From Guptibacillus spartinae (GTDB lineage: Bacteria; Bacillota; Bacilli; Bacillales; Guptibacillaceae), in assembly GCF_028610625.1 (NCBI RefSeq), contig NZ_JAQQWU010000007.1, positions 1 to 64,000 on the forward strand: DNA of 64,000 nt, given 5' to 3'. The notes beneath the pieces were generated by a model, which was given only the letters and a program-made list of their open reading frames with translations, did not search any database and was not told where the DNA came from. Shown piece by piece: positions 44,162-50,315 of the stretch. Every line of letters starts with the position of its first letter. Positions within the stretch are counted from its first letter, which is position 1. The translations under genes were made by a program, and so were the position numbers.

Positions 44162-44190
44162 ATTATAGAAATCATGTTCTTTTTTGTCAA
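44162..44190 (-). promoter_or_regulatory. Strong promoter of the isocitrate dehydrogenase gene
   Basis: Minus strand: consensus -35 TTGACA (44185-44190), 17-nt spacer, consensus -10 TATAAT (44162-44167). It leaves a leader of about 160 nt before the ATG. Confidence 0.9.
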
Positions 44191-44228
44191 TTTTACGTCG
44201 TTTCTGACAGTAGTTGTTAAGGAAAAAA

Positions 44229-44249
44229 CCAGTCCCTTTTAGGAACTGG
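44229..44249 (-). terminator. Terminator of the sco gene
   Basis: Minus strand stem CCAGT-t-CC/GG-g-ACTGG with six T following. Confidence 0.82.
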
Positions 44250-44256
44250 CTTCTTG

Positions 44257-44832
44257 TTATTGTAGCGCTTTAACATCATCCACAATTTCTTCATAAGGTA
44301 CGTTCGAAACACCAGAATACTTTTTCACGACAACGCCATCTTTATTAACTAGATAAAAAGCCGTACCATGAATGAACTGATCTGAACTTGGATCCGCATC
44401 TACGGCAGTTTTGAAACTACTTTCCGCAAAGCTTTGAATCTCTGCGTTATCATAACCAGTTAAGAAGTGCCAGTTCGATAAATCAGCATCAAATTTCTCC
44501 GAAAATTCCACTAATTTTTCAGGGGTATCTCGTTCAGGATCAACCGAGAAGGATACGAGCTCTACATCCACATCTGCTGCAGCTAGCTTATTCTGGAGCT
44601 GCGACATATTAGCGGTCATTGGTGGACACACCGTTTCGCAATTCGTAAAAATTAAATCAGCAAGCCACACTTTTCCTTCCAAATCACTTAATCCATACTC
44701 ACTATTTGTGTGATCTGTATATGTAAAATCCTGTACTTCCCAATCAAGTTCATCTGGAACGTCCTTCCCACAAGCACCAAGAATAACGAGCACTGCCAAT
44801 AATCCTGTAACCAATAAGAAGCGTTTCTTCAT
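44257..44832 (-). CDS. sco: SCO1/SenC copper chaperone (YpmQ-like)
   Basis: About 191 residues. Lipoprotein signal peptide with lipobox LGAC, then a thioredoxin-like domain with the copper-binding 'CETVCPPM' and His in 'FIHGTAFYLVNKDG'. It delivers copper to the CuA site of cytochrome c oxidase outside the membrane. The ATG at 44832 follows GGGGG by seven bases. Its presence near CtaG and cytochrome c shows several oxidase-assembly genes in this window, although the oxidase subunits are elsewhere. Confidence 0.93.
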   Translation of the reverse strand: MKKRFLLVTGLLAVLVILGACGKDVPDELDWEVQDFTYTDHTNSEYGLSDLEGKVWLADLIFTNCETVCPPMTANMSQLQNKLAAADVDVELVSFSVDPERDTPEKLVEFSEKFDADLSNWHFLTGYDNAEIQSFAESSFKTAVDADPSSDQFIHGTAFYLVNKDGVVVKKYSGVSNVPYEEIVDDVKALQ

Positions 44833-44934
44833 AAGATTACCCCCAAGAAATAGAATAATGTTCCTTCTTACCATATCTTAAATCCAGGTAAGTTTCCATA
44901 AGTTGAAAATATGGGATTCGAGGATTTCATGAAC

Positions 44935-44960
44935 AAAAACTTGAGTCGAAGGACTCAAGC
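44935..44960 (-). terminator. Terminator of the SDR gene
   Basis: 8-bp arms CTTGAGTC/GACTCAAG with a GAAG loop and five T on the minus strand. Confidence 0.88.
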
Positions 44961-44963
44961 TTC

Positions 44964-45731
44964 TTATTTTTCTTTTTGCATGCGTCTCACAACTGAAGTA
45001 ACGATCTTTCTTGGCATAAAGCGTATGGATGTCGCTAGGACTTTGTTTTGAGTTCCTGGAATAATAATGCTTTTCCCATTTCGGAATCCTACATAGCCAG
45101 CTTTGGCGACATCTATAGAAGCCATTGTCCCTCCATCAAAAAGTTTTGACTTTTCAAGATTAGCTCGATTACTAAATTCAGTTCTTGTTGGCCCTGGACA
45201 CAAAGTTGATACCGTTACTCCTGTTCCATTTAGTTCATTTTCAATGGCTTCTGAAAAAGAAAGAACATATGCTTTCGACGCATAATAAACAGCCATCAAA
45301 GGGCCGGGTTGAAAAGCAGCTGTAGAAGCTACATTTAAGATTCTTCCTTTCCCCCGTGCCGTCATTTCTTTCACGACTAGCTTTGTTAAATGAGTAAGTG
45401 AATTAATATTTAAATAAAGCATGTCCATTTCGGTTTGTAAATCCGTTTCCGTAAATTTGCCATATAAACCTACACCTGCGTTATTAACTAAATAATCAAG
45501 TTGTCTTCCTTTCACTTGATTAAATAACTCTTCAGCAGCACCTGGCTTCGCTAGATCGCTTACGAGGATATCCACTTGAACCCCATATTTTGATAACTCC
45601 TGGGAGCGTTGTTCTAATTTCTCCTTGCTTCGAGCGACTAAAATTAAATCTATTCCATCTTTCGCGAATAAGGTCGCTATATCTGCCCCAAGTCCACCAG
45701 ATGCTCCTGTAATTAAAGCTATTTCTTTCAT
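44964..45731 (-). CDS. Short-chain dehydrogenase/reductase (YqjQ-like)
   Basis: About 255 residues, classical SDR: cofactor loop 'ITGASGGLGADIA', 'NNAGVGLYG', catalytic Ser in 'NVASTAAFQPGP' and 'YYASK' (Tyr-x3-Lys). The substrate is unknown; YqjQ/DltE-type enzymes act on ketones or aldehydes. It lies downstream of an ArsR-family regulator gene on the same strand. A copy of AAGTTTAAACAT precedes both genes, suggesting common control. The internal ATG at 45731 is preferred because the first ATG (45743) overlaps the AAGGGATGG ribosome site. Confidence 0.88.
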   Translation of the reverse strand: MKEIALITGASGGLGADIATLFAKDGIDLILVARSKEKLEQRSQELSKYGVQVDILVSDLAKPGAAEELFNQVKGRQLDYLVNNAGVGLYGKFTETDLQTEMDMLYLNINSLTHLTKLVVKEMTARGKGRILNVASTAAFQPGPLMAVYYASKAYVLSFSEAIENELNGTGVTVSTLCPGPTRTEFSNRANLEKSKLFDGGTMASIDVAKAGYVGFRNGKSIIIPGTQNKVLATSIRFMPRKIVTSVVRRMQKEK

Positions 45732-45760
45732 AAAAATATCCATCCCTTCTTTATTTCTTA

Positions 45761-45780
45761 AAGTTTAAACATATAAACAT
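45761..45780 (-). promoter_or_regulatory. Candidate ArsR operator upstream of the SDR gene
   Basis: AAGTTTAAACATATAAACAT, sharing 12 bases (AAGTTTAAACAT) with the site in front of arsR at 46149. The core GTTTAAAC is itself a palindrome. Confidence 0.5.
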
Positions 45781-45806
45781 AAAGGGGAGTAAAAAAAGTA
45801 GACGAC

Positions 45807-46124
45807 TTAAAAACAAGTCTCTTCTACTTTATCTAATAGGTTCTTCAAAATCGTAACCCCATCTTCCAATTGAAGAGAATAGAACCGTGTCGTCCCCTTC
45901 TGTTCAACAGAAACAAGTCCAACTTCACGCAATATTTTCAGGTGATGTGAGATCGCTGGACGTGACAAGCTTGATTGCTTCGTAATCTCATTCACACTTA
46001 AACAGTCGTGCTCACTCAAAAGCAAAATAATATCCTGCCGGTAAGGATCGCCTAGTGCCTGAAAAATCGGTGTACTTTTGCGAAAAAGTTGACGAGCTTC
46101 ATGATGATCATTTTCACCATTCAT
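45807..46124 (-). CDS. ArsR-family transcriptional regulator
   Basis: About 105 residues, winged helix: 'IFQALGDPYRQDIILLLSEHDCLSVNEITKQSSLSRPAISHHLKILREVGLVSVEQKGTTRFYSLQ'. It lacks the ELCVCD metal motif and the alpha5 Asp/His pattern, so it is unlikely to sense metals by the known sites; similar proteins respond to redox or organic ligands. It is probably autoregulated and controls the downstream SDR gene. The ATG at 46124 has GGGAG nine bases upstream; an earlier TTG start lacks support. Confidence 0.88.
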   Translation of the reverse strand: MNGENDHHEARQLFRKSTPIFQALGDPYRQDIILLLSEHDCLSVNEITKQSSLSRPAISHHLKILREVGLVSVEQKGTTRFYSLQLEDGVTILKNLLDKVEETCF

Positions 46125-46148
46125 CGCAGAAAGCTCCCATCTGTTTAA

Positions 46149-46166
46149 AAGTTTAAACATTTAACC
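46149..46166 (-). promoter_or_regulatory. Candidate ArsR operator upstream of arsR
   Basis: AAGTTTAAACATTTAACC, the second copy of the AAGTTTAAACAT word, 25 bp before the arsR start codon. Confidence 0.5.
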
Positions 46167-46211
46167 TGTATTTATATTATTAAATTATTTCATCGATGTC
46201 AACAAATAAAA

Positions 46212-46661
46212 TCATTTGTAACCAAGGCGTTTTAACACAGTTTGATGATTAGGATTAATATGTTTTGGTAATTCATTAACGGGAAAGTACTTTACTTCCA
46301 CTACTTCTTTTTCGTCCAACTTAAATTCATCACTTTCACAAATCCCAGAATATACGGCGATGACGCTAAATACCTCATCTCCATTCGGATACTTATAATA
46401 AAGCTCTGCTCCAGAAAAAATGGATTCGAACGTTAGCTGATGAATGTTAATCCCTAATTCTTCAAATGTTTCTCGCCCTGCAGTTTCTTCAAAGTTTTCT
46501 CCTGGCTCCATAAATCCACCAGTCAATCCCCATAATTTGTTGTCTGCTCTTTTTTGCATAAGAAGGTTTGTTTTAGTTTTATTAAACAGAAGCACTGCCA
46601 CTCCTGGCAAAATAAGTGGTCTGCTCCCCACCAATGCTCTCATTTCCTGGATGTAGTCCAT
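46212..46661 (-). CDS. Nudix hydrolase
   Basis: About 149 residues. The Nudix box reads 'GGFMEPGENFEETAGRETFEELGI' (G-x5-E-x7-REUxEExGU intact). It hydrolyses a nucleoside diphosphate linked to another moiety, with Mg2+. 'YYKYPNGDEVFSVIAVYSG' resembles ADP-ribose or 8-oxo-type subgroups, but substrate is not assignable. The ATG at 46661 follows AAGGAGGGAG, so the longer frame to 46691 is rejected. Confidence 0.9.
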   Translation of the reverse strand: MDYIQEMRALVGSRPLILPGVAVLLFNKTKTNLLMQKRADNKLWGLTGGFMEPGENFEETAGRETFEELGINIHQLTFESIFSGAELYYKYPNGDEVFSVIAVYSGICESDEFKLDEKEVVEVKYFPVNELPKHINPNHQTVLKRLGYK

Positions 46662-46694
46662 AGCTCCCTCCTTAAATAAGTGTCGTAGCATACA

Positions 46695-46729
46695 AAAAAG
46701 CCTCTTCGAATCAATCGAACAGGCTTTTT
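46695..46729 (-). terminator. Terminator of the micro-protein operon
   Basis: Outer stem AAAAAGCCT/AGGCTTTTT with an inner TCGA pairing; T run on the minus strand, overlapping the stop codon of the last micro-ORF. Confidence 0.82.
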
Positions 46730-46823
46730 AACCATTACTAAATGCCCATATCCAGTATATGACTCCCCAGACTGCACTTAACGCTAATAAAATTATGAGG
46801 AGTCGAATATTTTTAGTTCTCAT
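46728..46823 (-). CDS. Single-span membrane micro-protein, 31 residues
   Basis: Starts MRTKNIRLLIILLALSAVWG and ends in a Trp-rich tail (…YWIWAFSNG). One hydrophobic helix with a basic N terminus predicts an N-in topology. The ATG overlaps the stop of the preceding micro-ORF (ATGA), with GGAGATCG upstream, so the genes are translationally coupled. Not recognised; could be a small subunit of a respiratory complex. Confidence 0.65.
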   Translation of the reverse strand: MRTKNIRLLIILLALSAVWGVIYWIWAFSNG

Positions 46824-46951
46824 TCTTCTCGATCTCCCTGCCGAACTGTTTTTTCTTTGCGCTTTAACATGTATAAAAAGAAGCCGAATAAACCAAAGAC
46901 AACAAAGAAAAGTCCTGTTGACATATAAACTAGTATTGACCCTATATCCAA
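46820..46951 (-). CDS. Single-span membrane micro-protein, 43 residues
   Basis: Starts at a TTG eight bases after AAGGTGG: MDIGSILVYMSTGLFFVVFG, then a Phe/Gly-rich span and a basic tail (KRKEKTVRQGDREE). It predicts N-out, C-in topology. The Phe/Gly-rich helix with charged C terminus resembles CcoQ-like accessory subunits of haem-copper oxidases, but this is only a resemblance. It is the middle gene of three. Confidence 0.62.
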   Translation of the reverse strand: MDIGSILVYMSTGLFFVVFGLFGFFLYMLKRKEKTVRQGDREE

Positions 46952-46976
46952 GATTGCTCCACCTTTCTTACAGGCA

Positions 46977-47099
46977 TTATCCGCTATAAGATAAATAAAT
47001 AGACAATATCCCGATCACGATCATCGTAACAAATGGCAGAACAAAAGCCAGGAAAATAACAGCTGATTCGGTTTTGTGCTGCTTGATTTTAGATAACAC
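46977..47099 (-). CDS. Single-span membrane micro-protein, 40 residues
   Basis: GTG start nine bases after AAAGGAG. A basic N terminus (MLSKIKQHKTESA) is followed by one long hydrophobic helix and a short polar end. The size, K-rich start and single helix recall cytochrome c oxidase subunit 2A of ba3-type oxidases, though the diagnostic residues are not clear. First gene of the micro-protein set, 100 bp downstream of the CzrA-type regulator and on the same strand. Confidence 0.62.
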   Translation of the reverse strand: MLSKIKQHKTESAVIFLAFVLPFVTMIVIGILSIYLSYSG

Positions 47100-47198
47100 G
47101 AAGTCATTCTCCTTTCACTTTATCACTCTAAGCATAACGTAAATTCACGTCATGTTACGATAGTTTCGTGAACGTTTCCGTACTATTCTAACATAAAT

Positions 47199-47519
47199 TT
47201 AATCGTGACAAGCATGATGTATGGCTTGTCGAAGCAGTGCCATAACGTGTTGGTCATCAGGAGAATAAAAAATACTCGTTCCCGCTCTTCTGAATTTTAC
47301 CAAACGGAGATTTTTTAGAAAACGGAGCTGATGAGACACCGTTGACTGTGAAAGGTGGAGGGCATCTGCTATTTCACTTACAGAACACTCCCGATCAGCA
47401 AGTAAGTTCAAGATTCGAATTCTTGTAGGGTCGCCAAGAGCTTTAAACGTCTGGGAAACGATAAAAAGCGTCTCTTCATCTAAATCCATTTTTTCATTGG
47501 GAACATCTTGATTGTCCAA
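47199..47519 (-). CDS. czrA: CzrA/SmtB-type metal-sensing ArsR repressor
   Basis: 106 residues. Winged helix with '[54 protein letters not shown]'. The C-terminal helix reads '[21 protein letters not shown]', with D-x-H, then H at +11 and H at +14, exactly the alpha5 zinc site of CzrA/SmtB. It should release DNA on binding Zn2+ or Co2+. A perfect CzrA-like operator lies just upstream. It starts at a TTG after GGAGGAG. No efflux pump gene is adjacent. Confidence 0.9.
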   Translation of the reverse strand: MDNQDVPNEKMDLDEETLFIVSQTFKALGDPTRIRILNLLADRECSVSEIADALHLSQSTVSHQLRFLKNLRLVKFRRAGTSIFYSPDDQHVMALLRQAIHHACHD

Positions 47520-47539
47520 ACCATTCTCCTCCGATCATT

Positions 47540-47559
47540 ATATGAACAAATATTCATAT
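47540..47559 (-). promoter_or_regulatory. CzrA/SmtB operator (autoregulation)
   Basis: ATATGAACAAATATTCATAT, the TGAAC-N-N-N-N-(G/A)TTCA dyad of the ArsR/SmtB metal sensors, 20 bp upstream of the czrA start codon. Confidence 0.82.
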
Positions 47560-47794
47560 ATTACTCTGTTGTCATTGTATGAAAGTCTTAAGCCCATTGT
47601 CAACGCTTGTCACGATTCCTTCACAGAAACTCAGGAACCTCCCTTGAGTTCCAAGCCAATCCTTTCTACAATGGAGGAAGAAGAAAAAGAAAAGGCTTTC
47701 CTGTCAGAAGATAGGATGCTTGTACATGATGTGGTATGATGAAAACGGTCAACATTACTGAACAGCATTATGATCATAGTTGGAGGTGTTCCTA

Positions 47795-48700
47795 ATGTGG
47801 GAACAAATATCGAGCACGTTTTCGTTTAGTGCTCTGTGGAGCCCTGGAATTCTCGTAGCCGCAATCGTTATTGCTGGCTTCTACTTACTTTTGACAGGGC
47901 CTTGGAAAGATAGCTTCAAGGATGCAACACCCGTCCCTCTTTATAAAAAGATCTTCTTCTTAATTGGGGTCGTGTTATTTTATATCGGTCTCGGTGGTCC
48001 ATTATCACTTATGGGACATTTATTACTTAGCATTCACATGACAGAGATGGCTCTTGTTTATTTAGTTGCACCGCCACTCATTCTTGTAGGAACACCAGCG
48101 TGGCTACTTCGTCCATTATTAAATATCAAAGTTATCCACAAAATCGTTAAGTTTTTGACATTCCCAATTATTTCACTTCTTTTGTTTAATGGACTGTTTT
48201 CTTTTTATCATATTCCTGAAATATTCGACTACTTAATGGTTCACTATACTGCTCAGAACTTCTATAAAGCAGCGCTTATCCTTACAGCTTTCGCAATGTG
48301 GTGGCCACTCGTTTGTCCAGTTCCAGAATATGATACGTTATCAGGGGTAAAAAAGCTGGGTTATATTTTCGCAGATGGCGTCCTACTGACACCTGCATGT
48401 GCCCTAATCATTTTCGCATCATCCCCTCTTTATGCAACCTATACCGATCCAACCGTATGGGCCAATGCTATGGGATACTGCGTACCAACTGGCACTACCG
48501 TTTCACCTGAACTATTTGACCAGTTCAAACCGCTAGGCATTATGGAAGACCAACAGCTAGGCGGCATCATCATGAAAATCATTCAGGAACTATCATACGG
48601 CACCGCCCTCGGCTACATCTTCTTCCAGTGGGCTAAAAAAGAACGCGAAAAAGACGCCGAAGAACTACAATCAGCCGAATTCAGAATGAGTGAGGTTTAA
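47795..48700 (+). CDS. ctaG: Cytochrome c oxidase assembly factor CtaG (caa3 type)
   Basis: 301 residues with seven predicted membrane helices. 'GHLLLSIHMTEMALVYLVAPPLILVGTPAWLL' (paired His, probably copper-binding) and 'MWWPLVCPVPEYDTLSG' define the caa3_CtaG family, needed for CuB insertion into caa3 oxidase in B. subtilis. It is divergent from czrA and not next to the ctaCDEF genes. The ATG at 47795 follows GGAGGTG by six bases; the in-frame start five codons upstream is rejected. Confidence 0.93.
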   Translation: MWEQISSTFSFSALWSPGILVAAIVIAGFYLLLTGPWKDSFKDATPVPLYKKIFFLIGVVLFYIGLGGPLSLMGHLLLSIHMTEMALVYLVAPPLILVGTPAWLLRPLLNIKVIHKIVKFLTFPIISLLLFNGLFSFYHIPEIFDYLMVHYTAQNFYKAALILTAFAMWWPLVCPVPEYDTLSGVKKLGYIFADGVLLTPACALIIFASSPLYATYTDPTVWANAMGYCVPTGTTVSPELFDQFKPLGIMEDQQLGGIIMKIIQELSYGTALGYIFFQWAKKEREKDAEELQSAEFRMSEV

Positions 48701-48703
48701 CAC

Positions 48704-48850
48704 GAAAAGCGGAAGCGCCCGTTTAGCCTCGACAAGCGCTTCACCCCATAAAAAGAACACGGTCTTTGTGTTCATTTTATGGGGTGAAGCGATCGAGAGG
48801 CTGGGCGCTGCAGCTAGATCTTAAGAAAAGCGGAGACGAGCGTTTAGAAA
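48704..48850. repeat. Hairpin repeat of the GAAAAGCGGAAGCGCC type
   Basis: The sequence begins GAAAAGCGGAAGCGCCCG and ends GGGCGCTGCAGCTAGATC. The inside forms a long, imperfect hairpin: 48715-48753 pairs with 48775-48809 (GCGCCC…AGCCTC…GCTTCACCCCATAAAA). A second, partial copy of the leading motif (GAAAAGCGGAGACGAGCG) starts at about 48825. This end-sequence pair is familiar from an abundant intergenic repeat in Bacillaceae genomes; the loop differs between copies. It encodes nothing. Confidence 0.75.
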
Positions 48851-48909
48851 CGAAGATATTGGAACTCTTGAACTAGAGCATGATCTTCCGTATCCACCCA
48901 CACATAAAT

Positions 48910-48933
48910 AAAGCCATGAATCTTCATGGCTTT
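48910..48933 (-). terminator. Terminator of the 156-residue membrane protein gene
   Basis: 10-bp arms AAAGCCATGA/TCATGGCTTT with a 4-nt loop. Confidence 0.82.
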
Positions 48934-48937
48934 TTCT

Positions 48938-49408
48938 TTATACCTTTATTCTCTGAATGAACCAAACGCGCAGTAATCCACCAATACCTACACCGAAAAC
49001 AATCCCAAGAATGCCTACAAATGTTGGGGGCAAAACCATATTACTAACATTTGAAAATATAACACCTACTGTAGAAAAATAAGCGCCTCCTACAAAAGGC
49101 AGTGCCAGAAATTTTTTGATTTCCTGACCAGACTTCTCTAAAGCACTAAAATAACTTTCATAAATAGCAAATAAATACACGCACGGATAAAACATAGCCC
49201 ATTCATAATTGGTCGCTTCAATTGCTTGAGCTGATTTCCATTGAAAGCTATAAAGAATATTCATGTTTAAATTTGCATTTACATTAATAACAAATTCTAA
49301 CACAATAAAAAAAGCGCCTCTTATGTACATTTTATTAATGATTTGTCCAAACCCCGGAAAAGCAATACTCCAAAGCAAAACCTCAAGTGGATACACGTTT
49401 CTCTTCAT
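48938..49408 (-). CDS. Membrane protein of unknown function
   Basis: 156 residues with four or five hydrophobic segments. The N terminus 'PLEVLLWSIAFPGFGQIINKMYIRGAFFIVLEFVINV' (Pro-Gly-Phe-Gly-Gln then Gly) is the pattern seen in TM2/DUF5683-like membrane proteins. The C-terminal segment is Gly-rich ('VGILGIVFGVGIGGLLRVWF'). Transcribed alone. No function inferred. Confidence 0.7.
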   Translation of the reverse strand: MKRNVYPLEVLLWSIAFPGFGQIINKMYIRGAFFIVLEFVINVNANLNMNILYSFQWKSAQAIEATNYEWAMFYPCVYLFAIYESYFSALEKSGQEIKKFLALPFVGGAYFSTVGVIFSNVSNMVLPPTFVGILGIVFGVGIGGLLRVWFIQRIKV

Positions 49409-49553
49409 CTTATCACCAGCTTCTCTTCAACTACTTCGTTACTTTTTCCAAATTACTGGTATTTCATCCACCCGGCATGGAATTATTTTCAGAAGTAACG
49501 CTTTCCGTTTTTGCCAATACTACGGATATCAGTATTGGAAAGGAGATTTAATC

Positions 49554-50288
49554 ATGCTAACGACAGAGCAACTCCGCACGTTCAAACAAATCATTCAAAG
49601 ACGTATAAAAGAGCTTCGAGAGGAGCTAGGGGGAAATGATGAATTTGGTCTTTCACAATCATTTACACAGCAGGCAACAGGTGAACTTTCCAATTATGAT
49701 AATCATCCCGGCGATACCGCAACCGACCTATATGAGCGGGAAAAGGATTTATCACTAGATGAACACGCCAAGCAGGAACTAGCTGAACTTCAGCTAGCAT
49801 TAGAACGAATTGGAAAAGGCAAATATGGAATGTGTACTGTATGTGGAAAAGACATTTCGGCCGAAAGGCTTAAAACTCTTCCAACAGCAACAACTTGTGT
49901 AGAGCATAGTCCCTCACAACATACATCAAATGATCGTCCAGCTGAAGAAGACGTGCTAGGTAACTCATTCGGGGAGTATGTGAATGATCACGAACAAGCA
50001 AATTTTTTTGATGCGGAAGATTCCTGGCAACGTGCAGCTCTTTATGGCACTTCAGAAACGCCTTCTGATTTTAATGAACAACAAATGGATTATGATCGAA
50101 TGTATATCGATTCAGATGAATTGCATGGCTATGTGGAAGAAATTGAAACATTTTTATCCGCTGATATCGCTGGCAAACCTACCGGAGTTATTCCAAATGA
50201 ACGACATGAACATTATGAGGATCAATTAGATGACTATGAAAGTCAGGCAATGCAAGGATCAATTGAAGACACCGATTTAAATAAATGA
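49554..50288 (+). CDS. yteA: YteA family sporulation protein (DksA/TraR zinc finger)
   Basis: About 244 residues. An N-terminal coiled-coil helix pair ('LRTFKQIIQRRIKELREELGG', 'LYEREKDLSLDEHAKQELAELQLALERIGKGKYG') is followed by a zinc finger C-x2-C…C-x2-H ('CTVCGKDISAERLKTLPTATTCVEH') and an acidic C terminus. The domain order is YteA of Bacillus, a DksA-like protein made during sporulation. The ATG at 49554 follows AAAGGAG by seven bases; the 97-codon upstream extension is a shadow. An inverted repeat CCAATACT/AGTATTGG lies directly upstream (49514-49538). Confidence 0.88.
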   Translation: MLTTEQLRTFKQIIQRRIKELREELGGNDEFGLSQSFTQQATGELSNYDNHPGDTATDLYEREKDLSLDEHAKQELAELQLALERIGKGKYGMCTVCGKDISAERLKTLPTATTCVEHSPSQHTSNDRPAEEDVLGNSFGEYVNDHEQANFFDAEDSWQRAALYGTSETPSDFNEQQMDYDRMYIDSDELHGYVEEIETFLSADIAGKPTGVIPNERHEHYEDQLDDYESQAMQGSIEDTDLNK

Positions 50289-50289
50289 A

Positions 50290-50315
50290 AAAGCAGCCCA
50301 CTTTAGGGCTGCTTT
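50290..50315. terminator. Bidirectional terminator between yteA and argS
   Basis: 10-bp arms AAAGCAGCCC/GGGCTGCTTT with a 6-nt loop. Confidence 0.88.

Noticed and set aside
47512-47739. 75-codon open frame between czrA and ctaG
   Set aside because: It covers the CzrA operator and promoter region, has no ribosome site, and its composition is unlike a protein family.
48715-48809. Hairpin as a CRISPR or tRNA-like element
   Set aside because: It is a single palindrome without spacers and does not fold as a tRNA; the terminal motifs fit an intergenic repeat family.
49514-49538. Inverted repeat CCAATACT/AGTATTGG before yteA as a terminator
   Set aside because: No T run follows and no gene ends there on the plus strand; it may be a regulator site but evidence is too thin to call.
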